A stretch of 64,000 nucleotides of DNA from Aralia elata (Eukaryota; Streptophyta; Magnoliopsida; Apiales; Araliaceae). The stretch spans positions 74,835,971-74,899,970 of the forward strand of contig CM068387.1 in the NCBI GenBank assembly GCA_034770075.1, given 5' to 3'. Below are positions 1 through 9,134 of this stretch, piece by piece (positions within the stretch are counted from its first letter, which is position 1; each line of letters begins with the position of its first letter). The notes under the pieces were generated by a model. That model had not been told where the DNA came from. It did no database searches and saw only the letters and a program-made list of their open reading frames with translations. The position numbers were made by a program, and so were the translations under genes.

Positions 1-589
1 TAAATTTTCCAATTTTTTTGGGGAGATCTTGGGTTTTTGGGGGGAAAAAAAAAGTTTTATTGTTCATCTACCAAGGGAGCACTGTTCAAACATGGTGGTC
101 GGAATACTGTTTAATCGCGAGTTACTGTTCATATGTCCGAGTAATTACATGTTCAACACGTGTTTGTGTTTCACATGGAAAAAAGAAGGAGGAAAAAGAC
201 ATCTGGCTGCTTTAATTAAAAAAAAAAAGGAGAAAGAAGAGGTTGTTCGGTGCTAGCTAATAGCTTTTGCCTTGCTGCTCTTGGTTGCTGATATGATTGA
301 GTTGATAACCCTAAATTCTTATAAATATTTTTTTCAAAAGTTGCAAGTTTTACATCCCAATGGTTTTCTTACTTTTTAAAATTTTAAACCACCGTAGTCT
401 ACTATAGATCTTTTCATTTTCTTATAACCTTTTCATCCTTTTATAAATCAAACCCCTACAACTTTCTGCATTCGTACTTTAGGCCCTGTTTTCTATTTTC
501 TTTTCAGTTAGGCCCTTAAGTTATCCAAAAAAAAAGTTTTATTTTTTATAACCCATTGTTCCAAACACCCAATGTCTCAAGTCACTCAA
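1..589. other. AT-rich non-coding edge
   Basis: No gene or RNA could be supported here. The stretch has poly-T/poly-A runs and short open frames without domain character. It leads into the duplicated retrotransposon-like segment starting near 590, so it may be further retrotransposon interior. Confidence 0.4.
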
Positions 590-1043
590 GAATTGATTGC
601 CGAAGAAAAAGAGTATATTAGGTTTCTTGACGATGAAAGTGACCGCATATACTACCTTATTAAATACATGTGGTCATAGATATTTGAAACACAAGCAGGA
701 AGAGCTTAGATGAGATATGGTTGATGCACAAGATTGCCTTGAAAAATTGGAACGTCAATATCAAGATGAACAAAGAAAAGCTGAAGCAAGGAAACGTCAA
801 CAAGTTAAAGCCACTAAATTGATTTGCCGAAGCAAAAGAGTATATTAGGTTTCTTTGACGATGAAAGTGACCGAATATACCACCTTATTAATACATGTGG
901 TCATAGATATCTGAAACACAAGCAAGAAGAGCTTAGATGGGATATGGTTGATGCACCAGATTACCTTGGAAAATTGGAACGTCGATATCAAGATGAACAA
1001 AGAAAAGCGGAAGCAAGGAAACGTAAACAAGTTGAAGCAAAAG
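590..1043 (+). repeat. Tandem direct duplication of a coding segment (about 220 bp x 2)
   Basis: Bases about 590-810 and 817-1043 are the same segment twice in direct orientation. Both contain the stretch encoding a D-E-S-D-R-x-Y-x-L-I motif followed by a Lys/Glu/Arg-rich helix. The left copy carries stops (for example TAG after the CATGTGGTCA motif) and small indels; the right copy is open and forms the N-terminal part of the ORF at 824-1648. The copies are close but not identical, so the duplication is not very recent. Confidence 0.85.
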
Positions 1044-1648
1044 GACTTCGAAATGTCAATAATATGGTTTCAATATGTTCTTCTTTAAAAGATCACATCT
1101 CTTTATTAAAAGATAACATATCTTTTATAAAAGAATGCCTTATTGACTTGCGGGCACATCTTCAAGCAGAGCAAGAGAAAGAAAAAGAGTATATTCTAAA
1201 TTTTGGGGCTACATACTATTGTGACGTGTTCATGAAAATTCTTGAAGTTCCAAAAGTTGAGCCAGAGATTGTGTATGAGCAACAAATTAAGGAAAACTCT
1301 AAAATTGCTTTAGAGTTGTTCATTACCGAAGAGAAGACGATTCAAAAAGTTGATCCAATCCAAGTTGACTTTGTTGACTTCGTTGTTCCAGAAAGCTTAT
1401 TTTCAGCCCCTTTGAATACAAAAGCAATGCTCTCATCAATTCTCTTTCCAAAAATTTTTGAGCTTTACCGCGTGATAATGTTGTCAAAGGTGTTTCAAGA
1501 TGTTCTTCCGTTGCAGAGGAGTTCATGGCTTATTCTCTCATATTATAGAACTCGAGGTCGAGTTTTCTCCGACAAAAGGAGAATGATGAGGATGCCAAGT
1601 CAAGAACAAAGAAGAGATTTTTATATTGGAAGTTTTTATTATGTTTAA
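824..1648 (+). pseudogene. Gypsy-like retrotransposon 3' accessory ORF (remnant)
   Basis: This frame encodes about 274 residues rich in Lys, Glu and Arg, with probable coiled-coil segments around residues 35-75 and 110-130. I recognise no enzyme domain. Its C-terminal coding end runs through a purine-rich tract (about 1571-1583) into a sequence beginning TGATGAGG, the usual arrangement where the internal region of a plant Ty3/gypsy element meets its 3' LTR; the last residues therefore read LTR sequence. The first part lies in a tandem duplication. The same layout, with a tract followed by TGATGCGG, recurs at 45.9 kb. I infer a non-pol coding region of a decayed LTR retrotransposon. It could instead be a fragment of an unknown host coiled-coil gene. 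Confidence 0.45.
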
Positions 1649-2001
1649 TTTAAAAGTAGTTGAGGTGATTTATGTATTTTATGTATTAGTGGGGATTTAA
1701 GACATGAATTAGTGATTAGGAATTATTAGTAAGGGTATTTTAGTCGTTTAGTACTTTTAGTATTCCCCAAGTAATATTAGGGTTTTGTATCTCTTTAAAT
1801 AGTGATGTAATCCCCCACAAGTCATTGGAGAATAAGTATTGATATTGAAGTTGATATTATCATTCATACCACAGAGGTATTTTATCCATCTCGGTGTTGA
1901 TACGTGGAGTTGATACACTAGAGAGATCCTAGCGGTTTAAACGTGGAGTTTAAATCCTAGTTTATTTTCCCATTAATTCTTCATCTTAGATCTGTCCTAC
2001 A
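1584..2001 (+). mobile_element. Probable 3' LTR of a gypsy-like retrotransposon
   Basis: The segment starts TGATGAGG directly after a purine-rich tract and ends CTACA, giving the TG...CA ends expected of an LTR. Internally it has a promoter-like region (TTTAAATAGTG near 1795) and T-rich flanks. No second copy is in the window, so the partner LTR lies to the left or is lost. It abuts pararetrovirus-derived sequence on its right. Confidence 0.5.
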
Positions 2002-2058
2002 TCAATAATCTTTGGATTTCTCATGGAAAAGACCAGCTGCATTTTCTTGCATCTTTAA

Positions 2059-2547
2059 ATGCAACTAACAGAATTTTTCCAGCATAAAAACTTTAAATTT
2101 TATGTAATCACCAGCGGTCATAAATGTGGCATCTTTCATTCTTGGACTGATGTCATTGAACAGACAAAGAATTTTAACCAGCCTAAATACAAAGGATTCA
2201 ATGATCTTTCCCTTGCTCACTCTTTTGCCAGACAAATTATTGGAGATACTTATTTTGTTAGTCCTTATCTTTTTCACTATTCAGAACCAGCTTTAGAGTT
2301 TTCTGTTGCCAGAGACAATCTCTCCTTATCAACCTATTTTTTGTACTTATTGCGAAAGCATGAATACAAATTTCAAACGTTTAAACCAGACTGTGAGAGA
2401 TTGGTGAAAGAAAAAAAACATCTTATAGTTAACAATTCAGAACTGCAAAAACTGGTCTCTTTTCTTTCAACAGAATTAGCTCGTTGTAACAGATTTTCAT
2501 CCAATGTACATACGACAGAATTAGCCAATACTCCGTTAGGAGTATAG
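2059..2547 (+). pseudogene. Endogenous caulimovirid viroplasmin/transactivator-like ORF
   Basis: The frame encodes about 162 residues. Residues about 13-62 match the caulimovirus viroplasmin N-terminal fold (also used by RNase H1 N-domains): a F-Y-V-I-x-x-G-H-K-x-G-I-F start, then S-W-x-D-V, then K-Y-K-G-F and an aromatic/Ala-rich helix. The remainder is Lys/Glu-rich with a possible helical tail. In Caulimoviridae this protein family acts in translational transactivation and inclusion-body formation. The stop is followed at once by ATG of a second ORF (2548), and downstream lie a viral-type promoter and a tRNA-Met primer site, which supports an integrated pararetrovirus rather than a host RNase H1. 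Upstream polymerase ORFs are missing, cut off by the retrotransposon LTR. Genus not determined. Confidence 0.65.
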
Positions 2548-3145
2548 ATGAGTTCAGCATCTTCCTCTCTGAAGAGCACAAAGGCTATCACAAAAGCCCA
2601 AACATCTGTGAAGGGCAGTAATGGACCCCCAATCCAATTACCTACTCCACTTCAAACATTAAGTGGTAAAGAGACATCAAGTCCGTTAATGGGTGTGGCT
2701 TTCCCCAAAAAGCTAGTTTACTGATTATAACAAGATTTATCTTGGCCCTCAAAAGACTATGATAGATCAAGTTAATGATCAAACCAATTCCAGTTTCAAA
2801 ACCAGTCCCAGTTCTATCCCAACACAAAAAGAAATTATCCAGTTAACCAAGCCAGCTCTAGAGCTTACAAAAAGTTTTTCACAGGTTATCAGAAAGAAGT
2901 CCAAAGCTAAAAGGAAGCTTAATATTGGATGAGTTACCAGAAAAATAGTGAAGAAGCTCTTCAAGCAAAAGTGGAACAAATTCATGGCCCAACTTGAGAA
3001 TTTTAAATTTAAATCACAAAAATCTACACCAGCCTTATCTCTTCCAGATACAAATAGTGACCACAAGATTCCAGAAGAGTCTTCAGATACATCCCAGCAA
3101 CAGCAACGTGGGACACTCATAGTCACAAAGCGTGTTCCAATATAG
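2548..3145 (+). pseudogene. Second caulimovirid ORF, broken
   Basis: An ATG directly abuts the stop codon of the viroplasmin-like ORF (TAGATG at 2545-2550), the end-to-end layout of polycistronic caulimovirid genomes. It opens with a Ser/Thr/Lys-rich stretch and stops at 2724. Reading resumes in another frame, then at 2948-3145 in a third, giving Lys-rich and Gln-rich segments (a QQQQ run near 3101). I take it as a single ORF broken by at least two frameshifts. No conserved domain is recognised; a basic, low-complexity protein is all that can be said. Confidence 0.45.
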
Positions 3146-3860
3146 ACAGTGTTAGTCATGATCAATAATGGTATCCAGTATTGATAAAAACAAATAAAAG
3201 TGGTCCCATGTAAATAATCGTAGTCAATATTAGTAGTGGTGCACTTGCCCCATTATTGATAAAATAATTGTCCTATAAGAGCATCTTTTAGGTGTGCGTC
3301 ATTTTCGGAATAACTTTAGAAGAAGAGTGAAATGATTAAAGTTGACCATTGGGCCCAATGTGTACTCGGACTTTATCTTTTACTCTATTCTAATTTGCTT
3401 CCATTTTGGAGTAAGATTTAATAGGTAATACAAGAGTTGTATAAATAGAGTCTCTTGTAACCAGTTGAGGGCATGCTTTTAAAAAGCCTTCTAAAGCTTT
3501 TATAAAGCTCTCCCCTTTCTTCCTTTCTCTTGTAAACTTTCGTTCCTTGTAAATTATTTCAGTTATAATAAAATCAGAAGTATTCCAGTACACTTGATTC
3601 AATTTTGATTTCCCTTCTCCATCCTTGCTAGATTAAGGATTTCCCGAAAGGGAAAAACCTTTTCAGTAGTTTAAGGTATGACTTAATCTCCCCACCAAAA
3701 ATATTTAATTTTTGCATGAACATAGCTTTCATTTTCTTTCATTATTTTTCAGTTTCTTTCATTATTTTACTTATATTAGTCTTAACTTGTTGTTTATATG
3801 TCTTACATTATTAGTCGTATAAAATCGTTCCTGTCATATGTTGGTATCAGAGCCCTGAAC
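3146..3860 (+). promoter_or_regulatory. Pararetroviral intergenic region: promoter, poly(A) signal and primer-binding site
   Basis: Three elements stand in the order used by plant pararetroviruses. A TATA box (TATAAATA) is at 3440-3447. A poly(A) signal (AATAAA) is at 3567-3572, just downstream of the expected transcription start, allowing a terminally redundant genomic RNA. A perfect 12-nt complement of initiator tRNA-Met (TGGTATCAGAGC) is at 3842-3853, where reverse transcription would be primed. No LTR flanks it, unlike in a retrotransposon, although a lone retrotransposon PBS cannot be fully excluded. A TGCGTCA motif near 3294 resembles one half of an as-1 activator site. Confidence 0.65.
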
Positions 3861-3898
3861 TGATAATCTAGGAGTGGATAATCATATAATGATTGCAT

Positions 3899-3991
3899 GA
3901 TTAATTATAATCTATTGAGGGCTAAGCAGGATTAATTATAATCTATTGAGGGCTAAGCAAGATTAATTATAATCTGTTGAGGGCTAAGCAA
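3899..3991 (+). repeat. Three 31-bp tandem repeats downstream of the viral primer site
   Basis: Three consecutive copies (3899-3929, 3930-3960, 3961-3991) of a unit starting GATTAATTATAATCT and ending GGGCTAAGCA. They differ by only one or two bases. They lie about 45 bp after the primer-binding site, in what would be the viral leader. Confidence 0.9.
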
Positions 3992-4169
3992 GGGTGATCA
4001 TATTGATCTATTTTCTTTCATTGTAGTCTAGTGGTTCGACACCCAAGTCGCGTATTCTGGTGGAACGTTATAGTCGTGTGATGGCGTTGTAGTTCCTTAT
4101 TCCAGTCATAAATCATTGACAGTCGAGCTAGATTTATAGTAGACCATTATAGATTTCATATGAAAATCT

Positions 4170-4303
4170 GATGCTATGTCGTGCCAGGTTATAGTTTATC
4201 ATGATGCTATGTCGTGCCAGGTTATAGTTTATCATAATGCTAAAGTCGTGCTAGGTTATAGTTTATCTTAAGGCTCATTCGTGCTAAATTCTTATTTATT
4301 CTA
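4170..4303 (+). repeat. Four 33-34-bp tandem repeats in the viral leader region
   Basis: Units at 4170-4202 and 4203-4235 are identical (GATGCTATGTCGTGCC...). The third (4236-4269) is diverged and the fourth (4270-4303) is only partly recognisable. A second, unrelated array in the same leader-like segment as the 31-bp array. Confidence 0.85.
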
Positions 4304-5020
4304 AGCAATCTTTATGATTATTGAACGTCTTTCTTATTCTTTTGGCCTCTGTTACTAAAATAAAAAAAAAGTACAAAAATGATAAAAATTAAAATATTCA
4401 TAAAATTGGGTAATTTTTAGGTCATAACTTAGCTACAAATAGGATTGGTAAGTACCAAGTAGGGACTAGACTTATAAGAGTTCAAATCTTTTCAGATCAC
4501 CACAATAGTCTAATAACAGATTTTACTAATAAATAACAAATATTACATAGGTATCTACAACAGAAACTTTATCCAGCATAGTGCGTAGTTAAGACCTTAA
4601 CTAGTCAGAAATATCTAGAATTTACCAGAAACAGAAATTGATAAGGAGAAAGAATAGATAAAAGCTTAACGAATGTTGAGACAATAATTGCCTCAGTCCA
4701 CAGTAGAAGACAGGATCTACCTTCACACCTCAGATTTTAAACAGTTATATTAAAGACAATCAGAAACAAATTGATAGCAATCATGGAGAAAAGAAAGAGC
4801 TGCTTCTAAAGTCAAACAAAAAGGATTACGGTGGTAACCGAGTTTAAGCAAAATAAAAATATAAGCATATCATATATAGAGAAGGATGCAGCAGATGGTG
4901 GAACAATAAGTACTAGAGAACATAAAAAAGTTATAATTCGCTCGCTGGGGTGCTACATTACGTGAAAAAGAAAAATCTCAGCACTACGGTACTACCAATA
5001 GGGAGAGAAATGATTTGGTC
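4304..5020. other. Non-coding or decayed viral sequence
   Basis: No intact frame. Short open patches on the plus strand (around 4680-4960) are broken by stops in all frames. Position after the viral leader suggests it may be the decayed start of the viral main ORF, but no motif confirms this. Confidence 0.3.
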
Positions 5021-5025
5021 AAGGC

Positions 5026-5056
<31 letters not shown>
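5026..5056. repeat. (AT)n(AC)n microsatellite
   Basis: About nine AT units followed by about six AC units. It borders the left side of a foldback element, and a second AT tract borders its right side. Confidence 0.9.
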
Positions 5057-5088
5057 GTAGCTTTTCTCCAAACGAACTGGTTCTTCAA

Positions 5089-5222
5089 CGAACCAGCTAT
5101 GACGACGATTTTTTGGTCTGTAGTGACGGTTTGAACCGTCGCCATAGCCATACATAGCTAGGGCGACAGTTCAACCCGTCACTACAGACTAAAAAACTGT
5201 CGCCATAGCCGGTTTGTTAACG
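5089..5222. mobile_element. Foldback element / hairpin (about 60-bp arms)
   Basis: Arms at about 5089-5148 and 5161-5222 are near-perfect inverted repeats: the left arm (GCTATGACGACGATTTTTTGG...) matches the reverse complement of the right arm at roughly nine of ten positions. The loop is only about 10-15 bases. AT-dinucleotide tracts lie on both sides. The GACGG / CCGTC words and the CACTACAGA string resemble CACTA subterminal repeats, so it may be a tiny CACTA-derived foldback. Confidence 0.8.
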
Positions 5223-5231
5223 ACCCTTTCC

Positions 5232-5255
5232 ATATATATATATATATATATATAT
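5232..5255. repeat. (AT)n microsatellite
   Basis: About twelve AT units next to the right arm of the foldback element. Confidence 0.9.
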
Positions 5256-5596
5256 TAGGGAAGTAGTTATGCTTCAAAAACCAAGGAATTACAAGCATTA
5301 GAAGGGTATTTGGATGGCAACAAGAAAAGGCCTTGTTGTGTTTGAGAAAAATTACCAAAACCTTTCAAATGAATAATTTTAATTCTTAATAGCCTATCCT
5401 ATTAAAATCTGGGATACTTTACTGAAAAATTAAGTTGCTACTCTTCAATAGTAACATTACAGCCTACCCCTCTATGATTTTCCATACATTCCAAATAAAT
5501 AAACAGATATCATAAAAACTCTCTTATAACTTTTGGAGTTCACCTAATTCTGATTCATTTCCATAAATTTTTCTGGCACCCATTGCTATAATCGAC

Positions 5597-6450
5597 TAAA
5601 ATGCAAAACGAACCCTCCTATTTGTACCTCTTTTGCAAAATTCACCCTCCAACTTTTATTTTTGCAAAACTCTCCGTCTAAGATGTATGAGTTGTGCAAA
5701 AACTCACCCTTTATGTATTTTTTGTGTTAAAAATCCTCATATACTCACATTATTTCACTCCAATTCATCACTTAAGAATCTTAGCGTTAGAATACTCCCT
5801 TTATTTCACCAAATGACTTCCAATTAGCAAAACATTTCTCACAATACCAACAGATATATTTGGAATATTAGATCGTCTAATTCATACATCTCACTTTCTA
5901 CCTCTGCTATATGTCAATCAATTATTTTTTATTTTGGGTTCGTCGTATTTGATGCATTTTCTTGTAGTGTTAATAATGAGGGAAATCGATCAGCACATGT
6001 TTATATAATCTATATAATCTATTTTCATGTTCATATAATCCATATAATATATTTTCTTGTAGTGTTCAACGAAATGTTTAATGAAGATGGCACATGTTAA
6101 AAATCAAGAATAAAATTGACATTTTAATATGAGTCTTGTGTGCGAGACATTTACCAAAATAAAATAATAATCAATTGACACATGGCAAATGTAGGGAGTA
6201 AGAATCTAGGGTTCCAAGTCTGATGGTATTTTGAGAATCCTTTTAACTAATTAGATGTCATTTGAGTGAAATAAAAGGAGTATTCTAAAGTTAAAAAATT
6301 TAAGTGATGAATTAGATCAAACAATTTGACTATGCGAGGAATTTTAACAAAAAAAATACATAAAGGGTGAGTTTTGCAAAAATAAAAGTTAGAGAGTGAG
6401 TTTTGCAAAAATGGTAAAAACAAGAGGGTTACTTTTGTATTTAATCAGTT
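5597..6450. mobile_element. Non-autonomous DNA transposon with about 220-bp terminal inverted repeats
   Basis: Bases about 5597-5830 and 6225-6450 are long inverted repeats. Shared words include CAAAACTC / GAGTTTTG, ACATAAAGGGTGAGTTTTG and the CACTTAAGAATC-type stretch. The ends are TGCAAAACGAACCCTC on the left and GAGGGTTACTTTTG on the right. The central about 400 bp has no ORF. Long TIRs without a transposase fit a Mutator-like MITE. A clean target-site duplication could not be read. It sits within about 170 bp of the PRT1-like first exon, downstream of its splice donor, so it would lie in intron 1. Confidence 0.75.
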
Positions 6451-6619
6451 TAATTAACAGATTCATCAACTTAAATTACAAACCAAACAAAAAAATCTTC
6501 TATCTGTGTTTTTATGCCAGGATACTCAAATTCAAATTACAATAAGCCAATAGCAATCAAAGCAATATGAAAAATATATAAGCGAAGTCTGTATATATTG
6601 GATTAGGTAAATTACTTAC

Positions 6620-6687
6620 AGGCACACACAGCACAGAAATTCTTCGGTAAAACCCTCATTCGCATCTTCAGCTTCCTGATTTTCCAT
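6620..6687 (-). CDS. PRT1: First coding exon of a PRT1-type N-degron E3 ubiquitin ligase (partial gene)
   Basis: On the minus strand an ATG at 6687 opens a 22-codon exon, M-E-N-Q-E-A-E-D-A-N-E-G-F-T-E-E-F-L-C-C-V-C plus two bases (CT), ending at a consensus donor GTAAGT (6619-6614). The FLCCVCL end is the start of the first RING finger of Arabidopsis PROTEOLYSIS 1, where the acidic leader followed by (E/D)-x-F-L-C-C-V-C-L is conserved. PRT1 recognises proteins with aromatic N-terminal residues and ubiquitinates them in the N-degron pathway. The expected next exon (DLLYKP.. SCGH..) was not found on the minus strand down to position 1. Either intron 1 exceeds 6.6 kb and contains the transposon, foldback and pararetrovirus, or only a 5' fragment remains. 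Confidence 0.72.
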
Positions 6688-6800
6688 ATCAATGGGGGTG
6701 TGTTGAGTTATTGATTGATTTGATCGCCTTCGTATGCAGGCGTACTAACAGATAAGGAGAGAGATTCAAAAGGAGCTGGAGAGAAATAAACTGCTTTAGG
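6688..6800 (-). promoter_or_regulatory. Probable 5' UTR of the PRT1-like gene
   Basis: Upstream of the ATG the minus strand is a mixed, pyrimidine-leaning stretch of higher complexity than the AT-rich flank beyond about 6800. It contains short CT-rich words (CTCTCCTTATC). No clear TATA box was assigned. Confidence 0.4.
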
Positions 6801-9102
6801 TGGCGTGGAAGTTGAAAAAAGTGAAAGGCCAAAAATTAAATACTTATATTTTTTTTTCTAAGATGAATATTTTTTTTAAGTCAACAAGACGTATTTTTAA
6901 AATTAAAATTAATGTGATTTATTTAATTTTTGAATACAATAAATTTGTATTTAATAATGTTTTTTATGTAGTTTGTATTGCCTAGATATCTAAATTTAAA
7001 GGAATTTATATTAATTTTAAATATAAAAATACTATAAATTTAGCTTTAAAAAGATAATATTAATTCTATATTTTGATATGAATGGAGTTCTAAGGAGTAC
7101 TATTTATACTCCCTCCATCTACAAAAAGTTTTATTTATCCTTTGTTTTATTTTTTTGAAAAAAAAAGCAAAATATTTTAAAATTTATCATCAAAATTGTA
7201 TTATTATGCTATTATTACTAAACTAAAGTTTAATAAATTGAAAAGTAAACATGAAATAAAAATATATTACTAAAATTTATAAATAAGATTAAATAAGGTG
7301 CGTTTAAAATAAATTTCGATTCAGGTTAATAATTTTTTCAAATATGTTTAAAGCTGAATAGCATTGTCTAATGTTTATTTTCGTTAAACACTTTATGCTT
7401 TACTAATATGGCACACATTTGCATGTGTGCGCAATTATTTGAAAAAAAAATAAAAAAAATTAGGGGAAAAAAAAGATGTAGAAAGTTTTATTCTATTGAA
7501 ATATATTTTAATAAATATACCAGATAACTTGAAATGTGAAAAAATTATACCAAAAATAATCGCTTTTCTCTCTTCTCAGTTTATATAATACTCTCTCCGT
7601 TCCAAAATTAAAAATACAATTTGACTTTTAAAATCAAACAACGATATATTAAATTTTAAATTAATATAAATTTATTTAATTTTAGTTGATACAGAAGTCT
7701 GTCACTTAAATTGCCCGAACCTAGCTAAGTTGAAACTTGAAACCTGAAAAGATTAAGGCTTGGGGTCCAAGAAGATGGATCTGATCTAAGATTCTATTTA
7801 ATTTTCATACTCAACTTTAAGTTGGGCCAAGCCCAGGTGTCGCTTTATTCCATTATTATTCTGCAAACGGAGCATTTGAATTAATGAGAGACAAATACCG
7901 GGTTACATAGTAATGAAGGTATGGATTAATTTCTTTTTGTTTATCACAAATTTGGGATTGTTTGCCCTACATAGTTTTATTTACTACAAAGTACATGCGT
8001 ATACGTACATGAAACTAGTATTATACTTTAATTATAAAAAAATAAAAAAGTATAAGAAGAAGTTGTGTTGGGCTTGCACTGAAAATTCAAGTATCTCAAA
8101 GGAAAATAATCTAGTAATTAAGAGTAAAACGACTTTGAGTGGTGCGATTAGCCCTAGGAACGTTGTTGATGTCTTTTTCTCTACTTTATTACTTCACAAG
8201 TTATATAACATGAAGTTATATAAAACTACGTACGTACATCTGTAATCATCTCTATATATTTGTTGACATGACTATTTTTTTTTAACAAACAGAAGTTAAA
8301 AATTTATTAATTTAAATCATTCGATAGTATTAAAGGTAAAAGACTTAAATGAATTTCGCCCATCCAAAAAATGTAAGCACGGTAAATTCCATCAACTGAG
8401 CGAGCTGAGTTCCGCTAGTCCATAAACTACCCGATTGCCAAATGACTACTAGATTTAACATGAAATACTTTCAAGAGTTATCCAAAACTACTTTAAGAGA
8501 GTTTTTTTTTCCCCAATTATTTATTTATTATTTACACCTTTCGATTATATAATATTTTTGTTTATATATATATATGCTCTTGAGCAATAATTGAATATAT
8601 ATAAATTTTGTGGAGTTGAATATGTATAAATAGTGTAGAGTGAAAAATTGCAGTTATATGATTATAGAAATATAAATAGTTATATTTTTATTTAAATTTG
8701 ACCAACTAAATTAACTGACTCCATTGAATGTCAATTGAATACCGCGTTTTTAGATATAGAAATTAACTACGGTTCAAAACTATGTTTTCATGTTCAAAAA
8801 AGTACTACCAGCTTTGAGTTAACAATTAATTACTAGAGGAGGTGGTTGTTGGAATGGAAGGACGCGCAAACATAAATTCATGCATGTACTGATTCAGGAA
8901 GTGAATTACTACTACTTTTTACTACTACTAAAAACAACACAAAGGAAACAGAAAGAAAATAAAAGAAACCTTACCCACTTAAATGAAGATCAAATTTACT
9001 GAAATATATATTTCTTTGTTTTTAAATGGAAATGACTTTTTCCATTCCAAACATATTAAGCATGCAGTGCAATTTAAGTAATGCAATAAGTTAACACAAT
9101 AG

Positions 9103-9134
<32 letters not shown>

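Noticed and set aside
5940..6070. Two TTTCTTGTAGTG words looking like CACTA 3' ends
   Set aside because: No matching CACTACAA start at a sensible distance and they lie inside the long-TIR element.
7913..8245. 110-codon open frame
   Set aside because: Low-complexity Lys/Tyr-rich translation of AT-rich DNA, no domain and no flanking gene signals.
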